Shown: in pieces, positions 29,201-37,814 of the stretch
How the letters are laid out: each line of letters opens with the position of its first letter
Position numbering within the stretch: the stretch's first letter is position 1
NCBI GenBank assembly: GCA_964500415.1
Contig: CAZCOB010000005.1
Span: 18,705-82,704 of the forward strand
Direction: 5' to 3'
Source: JAFGPF01 sp964500415
GTDB taxonomy: Bacteria; Chloroflexota; Dehalococcoidia; Dehalococcoidales; RBG-16-60-22
Length of the DNA stretch: 64,000 nucleotides
Made by a program: the position numbers and the translations under genes
The notes under the pieces: model-generated
Databases searched by the model: none
Told to the model about the DNA's origin: nothing
The model's input: only the letters and a program-made list of their open reading frames with translations

Positions 29201-31939
29201 TTACTTCATCTCTCCCCAGTTACGACCGGCCTTGGTATCCACCTTCAAAGGTACGGTAAGCTTCACTGCCGAGTCCATCACCTCCGGCACGAGCTTGCGT
29301 ATAGTATCCATTTCCTCGTCGGGCACCTCGAAGACAAGCTCGTCATGCACCTGTAGAAGCATCCTGCTCTGCAGCTTTAGCTTCTCCATCTCGCGGTAGA
29401 GGTTAATCATCGCCACCTTGATGATATCGGCAGACGTTCCCTGCACCGGCATATTGATGGCCATACGCTCGGCGGCTTCCCGCACCTGACGGTTGGCTGA
29501 GTTGATATCGGGAATATAGCGACGCCGACCCAGCAACGTCTGCACATAGCCTTCCCGCCGCGCCTGTTCCTTGGTATCGTCCAGGTATTTCCGCACGCCC
29601 GGATACTTCTCGAAGTAAGCCTTGATGAACTTACCGGCTTCCTCGCGGGAAAGCTCGGTGGCCTGCTCTAGGCCGTAGTCGCTCATGCCGTAGATAACGC
29701 CGAAATTAACCGTCTTGGCAAAGCGCCGCATGTCCGGCGTTATCTGCGAGGCCTCCACGCCGAAGAGCCGGGCGGCGGTAGCCGCGTGAATATCCTCATC
29801 ATGCCGGAAGGCTTTTACGAGGTCGTCGTCCTGCGAAAAATGGGCCAGAACCCGCAGGTCTATCTGGGAGTAGTCACCTCCCAGGAGGCGGAAACCCGGC
29901 GGGGCGATAAAGGCCTGCCTGACCTGTCCCCCCAGCTCTCCCCTCACCGGGATATTCTGCATGTTGGGGTCGCTGGAGGAAAGCCGCCCGGTAGTGGTGC
30001 GGGTCTGGTTGAAGCTGGTATGAATTCGCCCGGTTCCGTGATTCACCAGTCCGGGGATGGTATCGATATAGGTGGACTTTATCTTGGTAAGCTGACGGTA
30101 TTCGAGGACATCGCCGGCGATGGGGTAGTCCTGGCGAAACTCCTCCAGGACGGATGCCTCGGTGGAGTATTTACTCTTGCCGCGGCGGGTGGTGGGGAGC
30201 TTAAGCTCCTCGAAGAGGACGCGGCCGAGCTGCTGGGGGGAGTTGATATTGAACTCGTGGCCGACGCGGTCGTAAATTTTCGCCTCCAGCGCTGCGACCT
30301 GCGTACCGAGACTCTTAGACATTTCCTGCAGAATTTCCGTATCCACGGCCACGCCGTTTCTCTCCATGAGCAGCAGGACCGGCACGAGGGGCATCTCGAC
30401 TTCTGTAAAGAGTTTCATGAGGCCTTGCTTATCCAGCTCTTTTTCAAACATCTCCGAAAGCCTGAAGGTCATATCGGCGTCAGCGCTGGCATATTCGGCG
30501 GCCTGCTTTATGTCAACCTGCGCCATCGATATCTGTTTGGAGCCGGTGCCGATTAGCGAACTGATAGCTGTCATCTCGATGCCGAGTTTGCTGAAGGCTA
30601 AAGCTTTAAGCCCCAGGGCCTTTTCCCCGAGGAGGTGGGCGGCAATCATGGAATCGAAGGACAGGCCGGCGACGGCTATGCCCTGCTCGGCCAGCACCAT
30701 CATGTCGTACTTGCCGTTGTGGGCCAGCTTGGGTTTAGCGGCGTCCTCGAAGATGGGCTTGAGTCGGTTAACGACCTGTTCGAGGGGTAACTGGGTTACC
30801 TCGTCGAGGATAACGTGGCCGACGGGTATGTAACAGGCTTTGCCAGGCTCGGCGGCTAAAGATATGCCGACAAGCCGGGCGGTCATGGGGTTGAGGCCGG
30901 TGGTCTCCGTGTCGAAGGCGAATGACTTTGATTCCGAGAGGCGGCCGATAAGCTCGTCGAGGTCAAGGGCGGAGGCAATGACACGATAATCCCCGGCAGC
31001 GGGGGATGTCTCGACCTTTACGGATTCGGCTTCACCTTCAGCGTCGGGGAGCTTGGAGAGGAGGCTGTAGAACTCAAGCTCGCGGAAGAGAGCGGCGGCC
31101 TGCTGACGGTCGTAGCGGCTGGCCCGACATTCGTCGAGGTTCAACTTAACCGGGGTCTGCGTGACGATAATAGCCAGAGTTTTGCTCTGCCGGGCGATGT
31201 CCTCGTTATTTCGCAAAAGCTCCCGGGTCCTGGGCGGGGTGACGTCGTCGATGTGTTTATAAATGTCTTCCAGGGAGCCGAACTGCTGAATGAGCTTGAC
31301 GGCGGTCTTTTCGCCGATGCCGGGGACGCCGGGAATATTATCGGAGGGGTCTCCGGCCATAGCTTTAAGGTCGGCGATGTGCTCCGGGCCGACGCCGTAT
31401 TTTTCCTTGACGGCGGTTGCGTCGAAGAGGGTGGTATCGCTGAAGGTGCGGCCGGCACGGGGATAGAGGACCCTGACATGAGGGGAGACAAGCTGCATGG
31501 TGTCGGCGTCGCCGGTGACGATGATAGTGTCGACGCCCTGCTTGCCTGCCTGGTCGCTCAGCGTGCCAATAACGTCGTCGGCTTCATATTTATCGATTTC
31601 AAAGAGGGGGATGCTGAAGGCTTTTACCAGGTCTTTGACGCGGCCGAGCTGGTCGACAAGCTCAACGGGAGTGGGGGGGCGCTGGGCTTTATAGTCGTCG
31701 AAGAGCTCGTGGCGGAAGGTGGGGCCTTTCTTATCGAAGGCGATGGCATAGTGGGTGGGCTTGAGGTCGTTGAGGACCTTGAGGAGCATGGAGGCGAAGC
31801 CGTAGACGGCGCTGACGACCTCGCCAGTCTTGGAGACGGTGAGGGGTTTTTCCTGGCGGTAGCGGGCGGCGCCGAAGGCATGAAAGGCGCGGTGGACGAT
31901 AGCGTTGCCGTCAAAGAGGACCAAGAGAGGTTTTTCCAT
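29201..31939 (-). CDS. polA: DNA polymerase I
   Basis: The 912-residue protein has all three domains: a 5-prime-3-prime flap nuclease (1-300; YEADDVIGTLSDQAGKQGVD, GDPSDNIPGVPGIGEKTA), a 3-prime-5-prime proofreading domain that looks active (FDTETTGLNPM, HNGKYDMMVL, YASADADMTF hold the metal-binding acids) and the family A polymerase (GGDYSQIDLRVLAHFS, RRFAKTVNFGVIYGMSDYGL, QVHDELVFEVP). It fills Okazaki gaps and acts in repair. TATAAT at 31951-31946 on the minus strand is 6 bases before the ATG and there is no Shine-Dalgarno, so the mRNA is probably leaderless. Length and motifs are normal. Confidence 0.96.
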   Translation of the reverse strand: MEKPLLVLFDGNAIVHRAFHAFGAARYRQEKPLTVSKTGEVVSAVYGFASMLLKVLNDLKPTHYAIAFDKKGPTFRHELFDDYKAQRPPTPVELVDQLGRVKDLVKAFSIPLFEIDKYEADDVIGTLSDQAGKQGVDTIIVTGDADTMQLVSPHVRVLYPRAGRTFSDTTLFDATAVKEKYGVGPEHIADLKAMAGDPSDNIPGVPGIGEKTAVKLIQQFGSLEDIYKHIDDVTPPRTRELLRNNEDIARQSKTLAIIVTQTPVKLNLDECRASRYDRQQAAALFRELEFYSLLSKLPDAEGEAESVKVETSPAAGDYRVIASALDLDELIGRLSESKSFAFDTETTGLNPMTARLVGISLAAEPGKACYIPVGHVILDEVTQLPLEQVVNRLKPIFEDAAKPKLAHNGKYDMMVLAEQGIAVAGLSFDSMIAAHLLGEKALGLKALAFSKLGIEMTAISSLIGTGSKQISMAQVDIKQAAEYASADADMTFRLSEMFEKELDKQGLMKLFTEVEMPLVPVLLLMERNGVAVDTEILQEMSKSLGTQVAALEAKIYDRVGHEFNINSPQQLGRVLFEELKLPTTRRGKSKYSTEASVLEEFRQDYPIAGDVLEYRQLTKIKSTYIDTIPGLVNHGTGRIHTSFNQTRTTTGRLSSSDPNMQNIPVRGELGGQVRQAFIAPPGFRLLGGDYSQIDLRVLAHFSQDDDLVKAFRHDEDIHAATAARLFGVEASQITPDMRRFAKTVNFGVIYGMSDYGLEQATELSREEAGKFIKAYFEKYPGVRKYLDDTKEQARREGYVQTLLGRRRYIPDINSANRQVREAAERMAINMPVQGTSADIIKVAMINLYREMEKLKLQSRMLLQVHDELVFEVPDEEMDTIRKLVPEVMDSAVKLTVPLKVDTKAGRNWGEMK

Positions 31940-32079
31940 GGCCTAATTATAACAGAGTGGGGAAGGAAAGGGGAAAAACCAGATATTGGGATAAATATAA
32001 TAACGGTAAATATATGATAAGGTATACATTAATTTATTTTGGTTTTTTTTAAAATGACAAAATGTGATATACTAAAAGA

Positions 32080-32091
32080 GAACCCATGTTC
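32080..32091 (+). promoter_or_regulatory. SOS-like box GAACCCATGTTC
   Basis: GAACCCATGTTC (32080-32091) is a perfect match to the Gram-positive LexA pattern GAAC-N4-GTTC, and a TATAAT follows directly (32092-32097). It lies between polA (140 bases away) and the Panacea-type operon, so it could respond to DNA damage for either. Confidence 0.5.
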
Positions 32092-32113
32092 TATAATAAC
32101 AACGAAATAAATG

Positions 32114-32150
32114 TTAACACCCTTGACTTTTTATGCATGAGTGTTAAAAT
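32114..32150 (+). promoter_or_regulatory. Promoter and operator of the Panacea-type operon
   Basis: TTGACT (32123-32128) and TAAAAT (32145-32150) are 16 bases apart. The inverted repeat TTAACAC (32114-32120) / GTGTTAA (32141-32147) brackets them, as expected for autorepression by an antitoxin. The leader to the ATG at 32180 is about 25 bases. Confidence 0.55.
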
Positions 32151-32179
32151 TTACACAAATAACAAATAAAGGAATAAGG

Positions 32180-32701
32180 ATGGCTGGCATCAGTTTTCAG
32201 TTTAACCGAAGAAAAGCTATTGAAGCAATACTCTACCTTGCAAAGAGAATATCTGATTCGGATATTTATGGTATTTGTAAATTGCTTTATTTAGTTGATA
32301 AGACTTGCCTTGAAAAATATGGGCGCTTTATATTCGGTGAAACATATTGTGCGATGAAGGAAGGCTCTACACCATCAAATGCATATGATTTACTCAAAGA
32401 GGCTTCTCAAACACCCATAAGTGAGTTACAGGTTGAAGGGAACCAGGTTATTGCCAAGCGTGATGCTAACGTAGAATATTTAAGCGAATCAGATATAGAA
32501 TGTTTAGACCAGATTATTAATATATGGGGTAAAGTACCTAACTGGTCTAGAAGAGATGCTGCACATGATGATGCTTGGAAAAAAGCGTGGGAGAAAAGAG
32601 GGGGAAAGAGAAGCGTTAAAATACCAGTTGAAAGTATCGCGGAACTGTTTGATGACTCGGAAAATCTAATCAATTACCTTTCTAACTCGGATACGGGGTA
32701 G
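32180..32701 (+). CDS. Panacea-domain (SocA-like) antitoxin-like protein
   Basis: The 173-residue protein matches the Panacea/DUF4065 pattern: KAIEAILYLAKRISDSDIYGICKLLYLVDKTCLEKYGRF, GETYCAMKEGSTPSNAYDLLK, and the C-terminal WGKVPNWSRRDAAHDDAWKK with the conserved Trp and acidic residues. Panacea proteins are antitoxins paired with many unrelated toxins in abortive infection-type systems. Here it lies 5 bases before a small partner gene. AT-rich composition and an operator-like promoter support lateral transfer. The ATG at 32180 has AAAGGAATAAGG; an earlier in-frame ATG lies in the promoter. Confidence 0.65.
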   Translation: MAGISFQFNRRKAIEAILYLAKRISDSDIYGICKLLYLVDKTCLEKYGRFIFGETYCAMKEGSTPSNAYDLLKEASQTPISELQVEGNQVIAKRDANVEYLSESDIECLDQIINIWGKVPNWSRRDAAHDDAWKKAWEKRGGKRSVKIPVESIAELFDDSENLINYLSNSDTG

Positions 32702-32706
32702 ATACC

Positions 32707-33078
32707 ATGCCTGACATATGGCGTGTCTACCGTATCAAGAAATGTCGTTATACTCATCCTCCTAAAGATAAATTCGTTGTCATTGTATGTAGAGACATAG
32801 AGTGTATGGGTTTTCTATTAAACTCTACAATCCACCCATTTATCTTGAAAAGGCCATATCTTCTAAAATGCCAAGTAATGCTAAGTAACTCAGATTATGG
32901 CTTTTTATTTCATGACTCATATATAGATTGTGGACGAATATTCGCTTTTGAAGATGCTGAATTGGTGGTTGGCTTAGAACTTGTCAATGATAAAACAAAG
33001 GCAGACATCAAATCGGCTGTAGCTAAATCTAAGACAATCGAGAAAAAGTATAAAGACTTGATTTTGAGTAATCGTTAA
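32707..33078 (+). CDS. Unknown partner protein, candidate toxin of the Panacea pair
   Basis: The 123-residue protein (MPDIWRVYRIKKCRYTHPPK...) is AT-rich, starts with a short Arg/Lys-rich strand, then alternating beta strands (FVVIVCRDIECMGFLLNSTIHP, CQVMLSNSDYGFLFHDSYIDCGRIFAF) and a helical tail with Lys. The pattern resembles the small beta-barrel of MazF/PemK-type toxins, but no catalytic residues were recognised. It is translated right after the Panacea-like antitoxin, in the order antitoxin-toxin. It could equally be an unrelated small regulator. Confidence 0.5.
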   Translation: MPDIWRVYRIKKCRYTHPPKDKFVVIVCRDIECMGFLLNSTIHPFILKRPYLLKCQVMLSNSDYGFLFHDSYIDCGRIFAFEDAELVVGLELVNDKTKADIKSAVAKSKTIEKKYKDLILSNR

Positions 33079-33169
33079 TTTAGATCACAGCTAAAGTAGC
33101 CCTCCATGCTATCTAAAACCGTCTTTCCTTTTTCAAAGGGGGAGGTTATATGTCACCCTCACCCTGCCC

Positions 33170-33360
33170 TCTCCCATCAAGGGAGAGGGCTTAAAACTAC
33201 GGGCTAAGCCACAGATGGTGCGAGGGCGGTAACGGTGAACTAAAATCCCCCTTTAGTCCCCCTTTTTCAAAGGGGGAAACTGGGAAGGGAATATTTTAAG
33301 GGCTAAGCCGAAGGTGATACGAGGGCGGCATGGGTGGGAAAAGATAACAGGCGATGGGGG
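33170..33360 (+). repeat. Two consecutive interspersed repeat copies
   Basis: The hairpin GCCCTCTCCC (33170-33179) / GGGAGAGGGC (33181-33190), a core copy (33198-33240), the hairpin CCCCCTTTTTCAAAGGGGG (33258-33276 region) and a second core copy (33299-33360, CTAAGCCGAAGGTGATACGA...AAAAGATAACAGG) follow one another. They occupy the 287-base gap 33079-33365. Confidence 0.65.
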
Positions 33361-33365
33361 CGGGG

Positions 33366-34487
33366 TTAAGGGGACTCCACAGGTTCGGGGGGCGGAGGGG
33401 GCTCCAACATTTCGGGGGGATTCTGGAAGCGGTAACAATCGCGGATGTACTTAAAGACTTCCACCAGCAGGGCCGTCAGCGGCCCTATCAGCAATATCCC
33501 CCAGAAACCGGCCACGTAAGCGCCGAAGACCAGCAGGACAATCATCACGGCGGGGTGGATGCGGAGGTAAGCACTCTGAATTTTGGGTACCAGCAGATTA
33601 TTCTCTACCAGCTGGATACCCACGTAGAGAACCGCTACCCAAATCGCTTTGTCCGGGGCCATGGCCAGAGCGACAATCACCGCCACGGCGCCGCCAATCC
33701 AGGGGCCCAGGGTGGGGATAAGCTCGGTGACGCCGGCCAAAAGGGCCAATGCCAGCGGGAAAGGAACTCCAAGCAACAGCAACCCGATGAAAGAAAAATA
33801 CCCCACTATCAGGCCCAGCATCAACTGCGCCCTGATATACCTCCCCAGCACCCTCTCGATAATGGTGACCACGTTACGGCCATGCCAGGAAATATTCGCG
33901 GGTAATGCCGAAGACAATCCATTCTTTAGCTTTTCCGAGTCCTTGAGTATATAGAAAAGGAAAAAGGGCAGCACGGCGAAACCGAGAATTAAGTTGAAGG
34001 TGCCGGAAATATTCGAAACCGAACCAAGTAATGCATCACGAATCGATTTGCCGAGGTCAACACCCCCCTGAATGACCTCACGGCTAACCTCTTCCTGCAT
34101 TTCTACGGGCAAATTGGCGACAATGCCTGCAACCCACTCCTGTATTTGCAGGACACTCCGACCGATGAAGTAAGGAGCGCTCTCCACCAGAGCCACCGAA
34201 GCATCGATAACCGCCGAAACCACGATATAGATAAAACCACCGATGATGGCAAATAGTATTATGAAAGCGACTACGACGGAAAAGACTCGCCTGAAACCCG
34301 GCCATTTACTACGGGGAGGCAGCTTCTTTTCCAGCCAGGCGACCAGGGGCATCATAAGGTAAGCAAGAACCAGTCCTACGGCAAAAGGCAGCACAAAGGT
34401 TCTCAAGAGGAAAAGAACCCAGAGAAATACAATAATACCCAGTAACAAAGCTACCAGGCGCCAGTGTTTAACTAATGCATTCGTCAA
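33366..34487 (-). CDS. AI-2E-family transporter-like permease
   Basis: The 373-residue membrane protein has about eight hydrophobic segments and the central hydrophilic region of the AI-2E/YdiK/PerM family (SEKLKNGLSSALPANISWHGRNVVTIIERVLGRYIRAQ, with the conserved GPWIGGAVAVIVALAM and LVPKIQSAYLRIHP stretches). Such proteins export small molecules or act as Na+/H+ antiporters; substrate here is unknown. The start is TTG at 34487 with no ribosome-binding site and an upstream TATATT a few bases away, so it may also be leaderless. It overlaps a repeat cluster only at its 3-prime side. Confidence 0.8.
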   Translation of the reverse strand: MTNALVKHWRLVALLLGIIVFLWVLFLLRTFVLPFAVGLVLAYLMMPLVAWLEKKLPPRSKWPGFRRVFSVVVAFIILFAIIGGFIYIVVSAVIDASVALVESAPYFIGRSVLQIQEWVAGIVANLPVEMQEEVSREVIQGGVDLGKSIRDALLGSVSNISGTFNLILGFAVLPFFLFYILKDSEKLKNGLSSALPANISWHGRNVVTIIERVLGRYIRAQLMLGLIVGYFSFIGLLLLGVPFPLALALLAGVTELIPTLGPWIGGAVAVIVALAMAPDKAIWVAVLYVGIQLVENNLLVPKIQSAYLRIHPAVMIVLLVFGAYVAGFWGILLIGPLTALLVEVFKYIRDCYRFQNPPEMLEPPPPPEPVESP

Positions 34488-34533
34488 CTAATAATATATC
34501 TTCGGTATACGGAGAAAGCCGGCTAATTTTATC

Positions 34534-34770
34534 TTATTCTTCCTTCTGCCCGAACTTATCCCGCACCCTCTTTCCGGCCTCTACAGCCGCTTCCTTCGCT
34601 TTTTCGGTTACTTCACCGGCTGTTTCCTTAAATTCTTCCGCTTTCTCTTTTAAAAGCGTCCGTGTTTCTTTACCGGATTTAGGAGCGTAGAGAAAGCCTA
34701 TAGCCACACCGGCAATAGCACCAATGAGAAAACCAATGGCAAAGCTGGTTCCCGAATCTTTATCGCTCAT
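34534..34770 (-). CDS. YtxH-like small membrane protein
   Basis: The 78-residue protein has a glycine-rich hydrophobic segment (FAIGFLIGAIAGVAIGFLYAP) with the typical YtxH end YAPKSGKETRTLLK, followed by a Lys/Glu-rich helix. Members are small envelope-stress-associated proteins that lack enzymatic motifs. It ends one base before the DUF948 gene, so both are one unit with envelope-related roles. Confidence 0.75.
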   Translation of the reverse strand: MSDKDSGTSFAIGFLIGAIAGVAIGFLYAPKSGKETRTLLKEKAEEFKETAGEVTEKAKEAAVEAGKRVRDKFGQKEE

Positions 34771-34771
34771 C

Positions 34772-35050
34772 CTAGTCTTCCTCCTTCTTTTTGGTAAATC
34801 TACCGACCATTCCGACCGCCTGCCGAATACCCTGAACGAAAGCGGCTAACTGGGACAGGGGCCGGACCACTTCATTTTCAACACAGGAAGAGATATTTTC
34901 CACGGTCTTGGTGGTGGTCTTTAAAGAATTGATTACAGGCTGGATTTTAACAAAAAGGATAAACGCCAGTACCGCCAATATGATTACGGCAACCGTCGCC
35001 CCCAGGCCGAAAATACACACCACCAGGTCACGAAACCATTCAATGCTCAC
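34772..35050 (-). CDS. DUF948-like membrane protein
   Basis: The 92-residue protein has an N-terminal membrane helix (VVCIFGLGATVAVIILAVLAFILF) and an amphipathic helical tail (INSLKTTTKTVENISSCVEN...RQAVGMVGRFTKKK). It matches the DUF948 pattern of a membrane-anchored helix bundle, often linked to YtxH proteins, as here with a one-base spacing. It is probably a cell-envelope or stress factor. No enzyme motif is seen. Confidence 0.7.
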   Translation of the reverse strand: MSIEWFRDLVVCIFGLGATVAVIILAVLAFILFVKIQPVINSLKTTTKTVENISSCVENEVVRPLSQLAAFVQGIRQAVGMVGRFTKKKEED

Positions 35051-35132
35051 GGTAATTACCCCCGTTTCTACGAATTGCTATAAGCATTGTAACTCCCCCG
35101 GCCTGCGCTGTAAAGGGAGTACGTTAAAAATA

Positions 35133-35768
35133 TTAAAAATCTTTCGGAACAATACCCTGAAGAGGTTTCAGATGAGAGGTATCATTGTGACCGATGAGGA
35201 CAATTCTACCATCCCCGATATTAAAGCGGGTGATCCCGCACGTATCCAGTTTGACGTTCCAGAAATGAGCGTTTCCCAGCCCCAATAGAGCGCAGATAAG
35301 CACCTTATTCACCACACGATGCGATACAAAGACAATCCTGCCCTCCCCACACCTCATTACCGCATCCTCCAGGAAAGGCATAGCGCGGCTTCTGACATCC
35401 TCCAGGCTTTCGCCGCCGGGGATTCTTACTTGCTCCGGGGTATCCAGCCAGTCCCGGCAAAGTTCCGGGTACTTTTCTTCGACCAAAAGCTGCGAAAGGC
35501 CCTGCCACTCCCCGAAATCAAAATCGGTGAGGTTCTCGACGATATTTACGTCCAGCGTGTGGGGCCGGGCGATAGCTTCGGCGGTCTGCACAGCACGCTT
35601 CAGGGGACTGGAATAAATAAGGTCGATTTTCTCATTACTCAGACAATTCCCCAGCAACTCCGCCTGCCGCAGCCCACGGTTACTTAATGCCATGTCGACC
35701 CGACCGCGGAAAATTTCCTCCGTGTTCCACTCGGTCTCGCCGTGCCGCGCTAAAATAATTTCTACCAT
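35133..35768 (-). CDS. Histidine phosphatase (phosphoglycerate mutase-like)
   Basis: The 211-residue protein has the histidine phosphatase core: ILARHGETEWN with the catalytic His in RHG and Arg, the second Arg in IYSSPLKRAVQTAEAI, and the second His in IVFVSHRVVNK. The family includes cofactor-dependent phosphoglycerate mutases, phosphatases such as CobC (alpha-ribazole) and broad-specificity phosphatases. Short length and sequence (GGESLEDVRSRAM) fit the phosphatase side. Its neighbour is the DUF4342 protein. The true substrate is unknown. Confidence 0.85.
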   Translation of the reverse strand: MVEIILARHGETEWNTEEIFRGRVDMALSNRGLRQAELLGNCLSNEKIDLIYSSPLKRAVQTAEAIARPHTLDVNIVENLTDFDFGEWQGLSQLLVEEKYPELCRDWLDTPEQVRIPGGESLEDVRSRAMPFLEDAVMRCGEGRIVFVSHRVVNKVLICALLGLGNAHFWNVKLDTCGITRFNIGDGRIVLIGHNDTSHLKPLQGIVPKDF

Positions 35769-35789
35769 ATAATTCTTGATAACTCCGCG

Positions 35790-36050
35790 CTACTTCTTTT
35801 TCTCTTCTTCCTTCTCCACCTCGATGGTGCACTCGGTCACCAGGGCCGCGAAAGCGCCGATGGCCGCCAGCACCGGGGCGGCCAGGATTCCGGCTACAGC
35901 CACCGGCGCACCGACGGTAAGAGGGATATCAAAGACCGTCCTGCCGTCGTGGAGCAGTCGCACCCTCCTGATGTTCCCTTCATGTATGAGCTGCTTAACC
36001 TTTTCCAGAACATGGCTGCCCGAAACGGTAAATCTCTCTTTCTCTACCAT
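35790..36050 (-). CDS. DUF4342 small protein
   Basis: The 86-residue protein starts with a ubiquitin-associated-like helical region (VEKERFTVSGSHVLEKVKQLIHEGNIRRVRLLHDGRTVFDIP) and ends with a hydrophobic segment and a Lys/Glu tail (about 45-86). DUF4342 proteins are widespread and of unknown function, possibly acting at the membrane. The ATG at 36050 with GGAGG five bases upstream is preferred over the GTG two codons earlier. Confidence 0.75.
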   Translation of the reverse strand: MVEKERFTVSGSHVLEKVKQLIHEGNIRRVRLLHDGRTVFDIPLTVGAPVAVAGILAAPVLAAIGAFAALVTECTIEVEKEEEKKK

Positions 36051-36161
36051 AATCACCTCCCCACTAACTGAATGTTAAATAAGTGCTCAGCCAGGTGTCA
36101 AGTTTGCCACTATTGAATAAACCGGATTTCGTGATATACTGGTGAAATACAGGAGATTAAA

Positions 36162-37103
36162 TTGAACAGCAAGGATTTCCTTTCCATATCCGACCTCACT
36201 CCCGAGGACATCCGGCGGCTGATATCCGGGGCGCTGGACTTGAAAACCACGGGCTGGAGCACCCTGCTCAGCGAGAAGGTGCTGGTACTGATGTTTGAAG
36301 AACCTTCGACGAGAACACGGGTGAGTTTCGATGTGGGAATGCGACAGCTGGGAGGATACTGCCTGTATTTATCCCCGGAGGAGGTCGGGCTGGGAAAACG
36401 GGAGTCGGCAGCCGACGTAGCGCGCGTGCTCAGTCGTTATGCCAATGCCATTGCCGCCCGCACCTTTTCGCACCAGACCGTGGTGACATTGGCCAGATAC
36501 GCCGACATACCCGTAATCAACGCCCTGTCCGACCTGGAACACCCCTGCCAGGCGCTGGCCGACCTTCTGACTATCTACGAAAAGAAAGGTGAGCTCGGGA
36601 GCTTAACCCTGGCCTTTATCGGCGACGGCAACAATGTCGCCAATAGCCTGCTCCTGGGGGCAGCGCTTACCGGCATGAACTTCCGCATCGCCTCACCGGC
36701 CGGCTACGGGATTAGCGACAATATACTGAATCCGGCCCGGCAATATGCTGCCGAAAGCGGCGCGGTGATATTCTGTACGGAAGAGCCGCGACAGGCGGTT
36801 AACGATGCCGACGTTGTTTATACCGATGTCTGGGCCAGCATGGGGCAGGAAGCGGAAGCCAAAAAGCGCCGCAAGGCATTCGCCCCTTACCAGATAGACG
36901 AGAAACTTCTCTCCCTGGCGAAAGATGATGCCATATTGATGCATCCCCTGCCTGCCCACCACGGCGAGGAATTGGCCGAGAACATCCTGTACTGCCCGCA
37001 GTCGGTGGCCTTTGACCAGGCCGAAAACAGATTGCACGCCCAGAAGGCGCTCCTGGCGGAGATGCTGGGCGGACTGGAGATACCGCTGCCCGATTACCGT
37101 TAA
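36162..37103 (+). CDS. argF: Ornithine carbamoyltransferase
   Basis: The 313-residue enzyme makes citrulline from ornithine and carbamoyl phosphate in arginine synthesis. STRTR (49-53) and HPCQ (127-130) are the carbamoyl-phosphate motifs, and DVWASMGQE is the ornithine-type loop. The usual HCLP motif of ornithine carbamoyltransferases is HPLP (261-264), Pro in place of Cys, which looks like the aspartate carbamoyltransferase form, although the rest is the ornithine type. Length is normal. TTG at 36162 with AGGAG upstream is the start. An unknown membrane-protein gene follows by 13 bases. Confidence 0.85.
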   Translation: MNSKDFLSISDLTPEDIRRLISGALDLKTTGWSTLLSEKVLVLMFEEPSTRTRVSFDVGMRQLGGYCLYLSPEEVGLGKRESAADVARVLSRYANAIAARTFSHQTVVTLARYADIPVINALSDLEHPCQALADLLTIYEKKGELGSLTLAFIGDGNNVANSLLLGAALTGMNFRIASPAGYGISDNILNPARQYAAESGAVIFCTEEPRQAVNDADVVYTDVWASMGQEAEAKKRRKAFAPYQIDEKLLSLAKDDAILMHPLPAHHGEELAENILYCPQSVAFDQAENRLHAQKALLAEMLGGLEIPLPDYR

Positions 37104-37116
37104 CAATGGAGGTAAA

Positions 37117-37776
37117 GTGGTTAAGCATATTATAAGTCGGGGCTGGTATCCGGCTTTAATAACCGCCATAGCCGTCGTCAGCCTTATCTTTTATGACGAT
37201 ATATCAATCAATATCATGATACCGGTGCTGGTGGTGGTCCTGTTCATCGGGCTGATAATTACCGTTATTAATGCCAGGAAAAATCAACTCGAACTGCAAT
37301 CAGTGAGGTTGACACAGCTGGCTACTTATTTCAACCGACGTTTCATGGGTAACTCGTCGCTTTCCATCTTTGCCGTCATCGATAACCTGTTCAGCATCGA
37401 AAATCCTCAGATATGGGAATGGGCCAGGGGCTGTGAAATGGCACATAATATTTTCGACTCCTGGACGGGCCACTTTACCACCAGGGTGGAAACCGACCTG
37501 AGGAACCGGAGATATTCCGTCTTTTTACACAATCACCTCAATGAGCTGTGGGCAATCAACAATCATTATTACGACTTCACCGACCAGTTCTGCGAGATAG
37601 CAGACAAATTCGAAGTGCCCAGAAACGTGGTAGAACAGTACAACCGGTTCGTTACGGAGTATAATGCATTCGTAGAGAACTTCCGGAACGCTATCATGGA
37701 GTTGAAAAATATCGCCCGGACGCAGATTGAAGCCCCCAGCGTGAAGCTGGCCCGCGAGCTGCCCGGCAAGAGATAA
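37117..37776 (+). CDS. Membrane-anchored protein of unknown function
   Basis: The 219-residue product has two N-terminal hydrophobic segments (about 9-29 and 31-50) and a soluble, helical part rich in Asn, Trp and Glu (WARGCEMAHNIFDSWTGHFTTRVETDLRN...). No family was recognised. GTG at 37117 with GGAGG a few bases upstream is the best start; a longer reading from 37012 would run through the end of argF in another frame. It lies between argF and der. Confidence 0.55.
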   Translation: MVKHIISRGWYPALITAIAVVSLIFYDDISINIMIPVLVVVLFIGLIITVINARKNQLELQSVRLTQLATYFNRRFMGNSSLSIFAVIDNLFSIENPQIWEWARGCEMAHNIFDSWTGHFTTRVETDLRNRRYSVFLHNHLNELWAINNHYYDFTDQFCEIADKFEVPRNVVEQYNRFVTEYNAFVENFRNAIMELKNIARTQIEAPSVKLARELPGKR

Positions 37777-37814
37777 CCTGGCCCGGCTTGACTGAATTTT
37801 CGGGTGAAAAAACC

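Noticed and set aside
31253..32017. 254-codon Gly/Asp-rich open frame opposite polA
   Set aside because: Antisense of the polA 5-prime nuclease domain; G-rich antisense frames commonly stay open in such genes.
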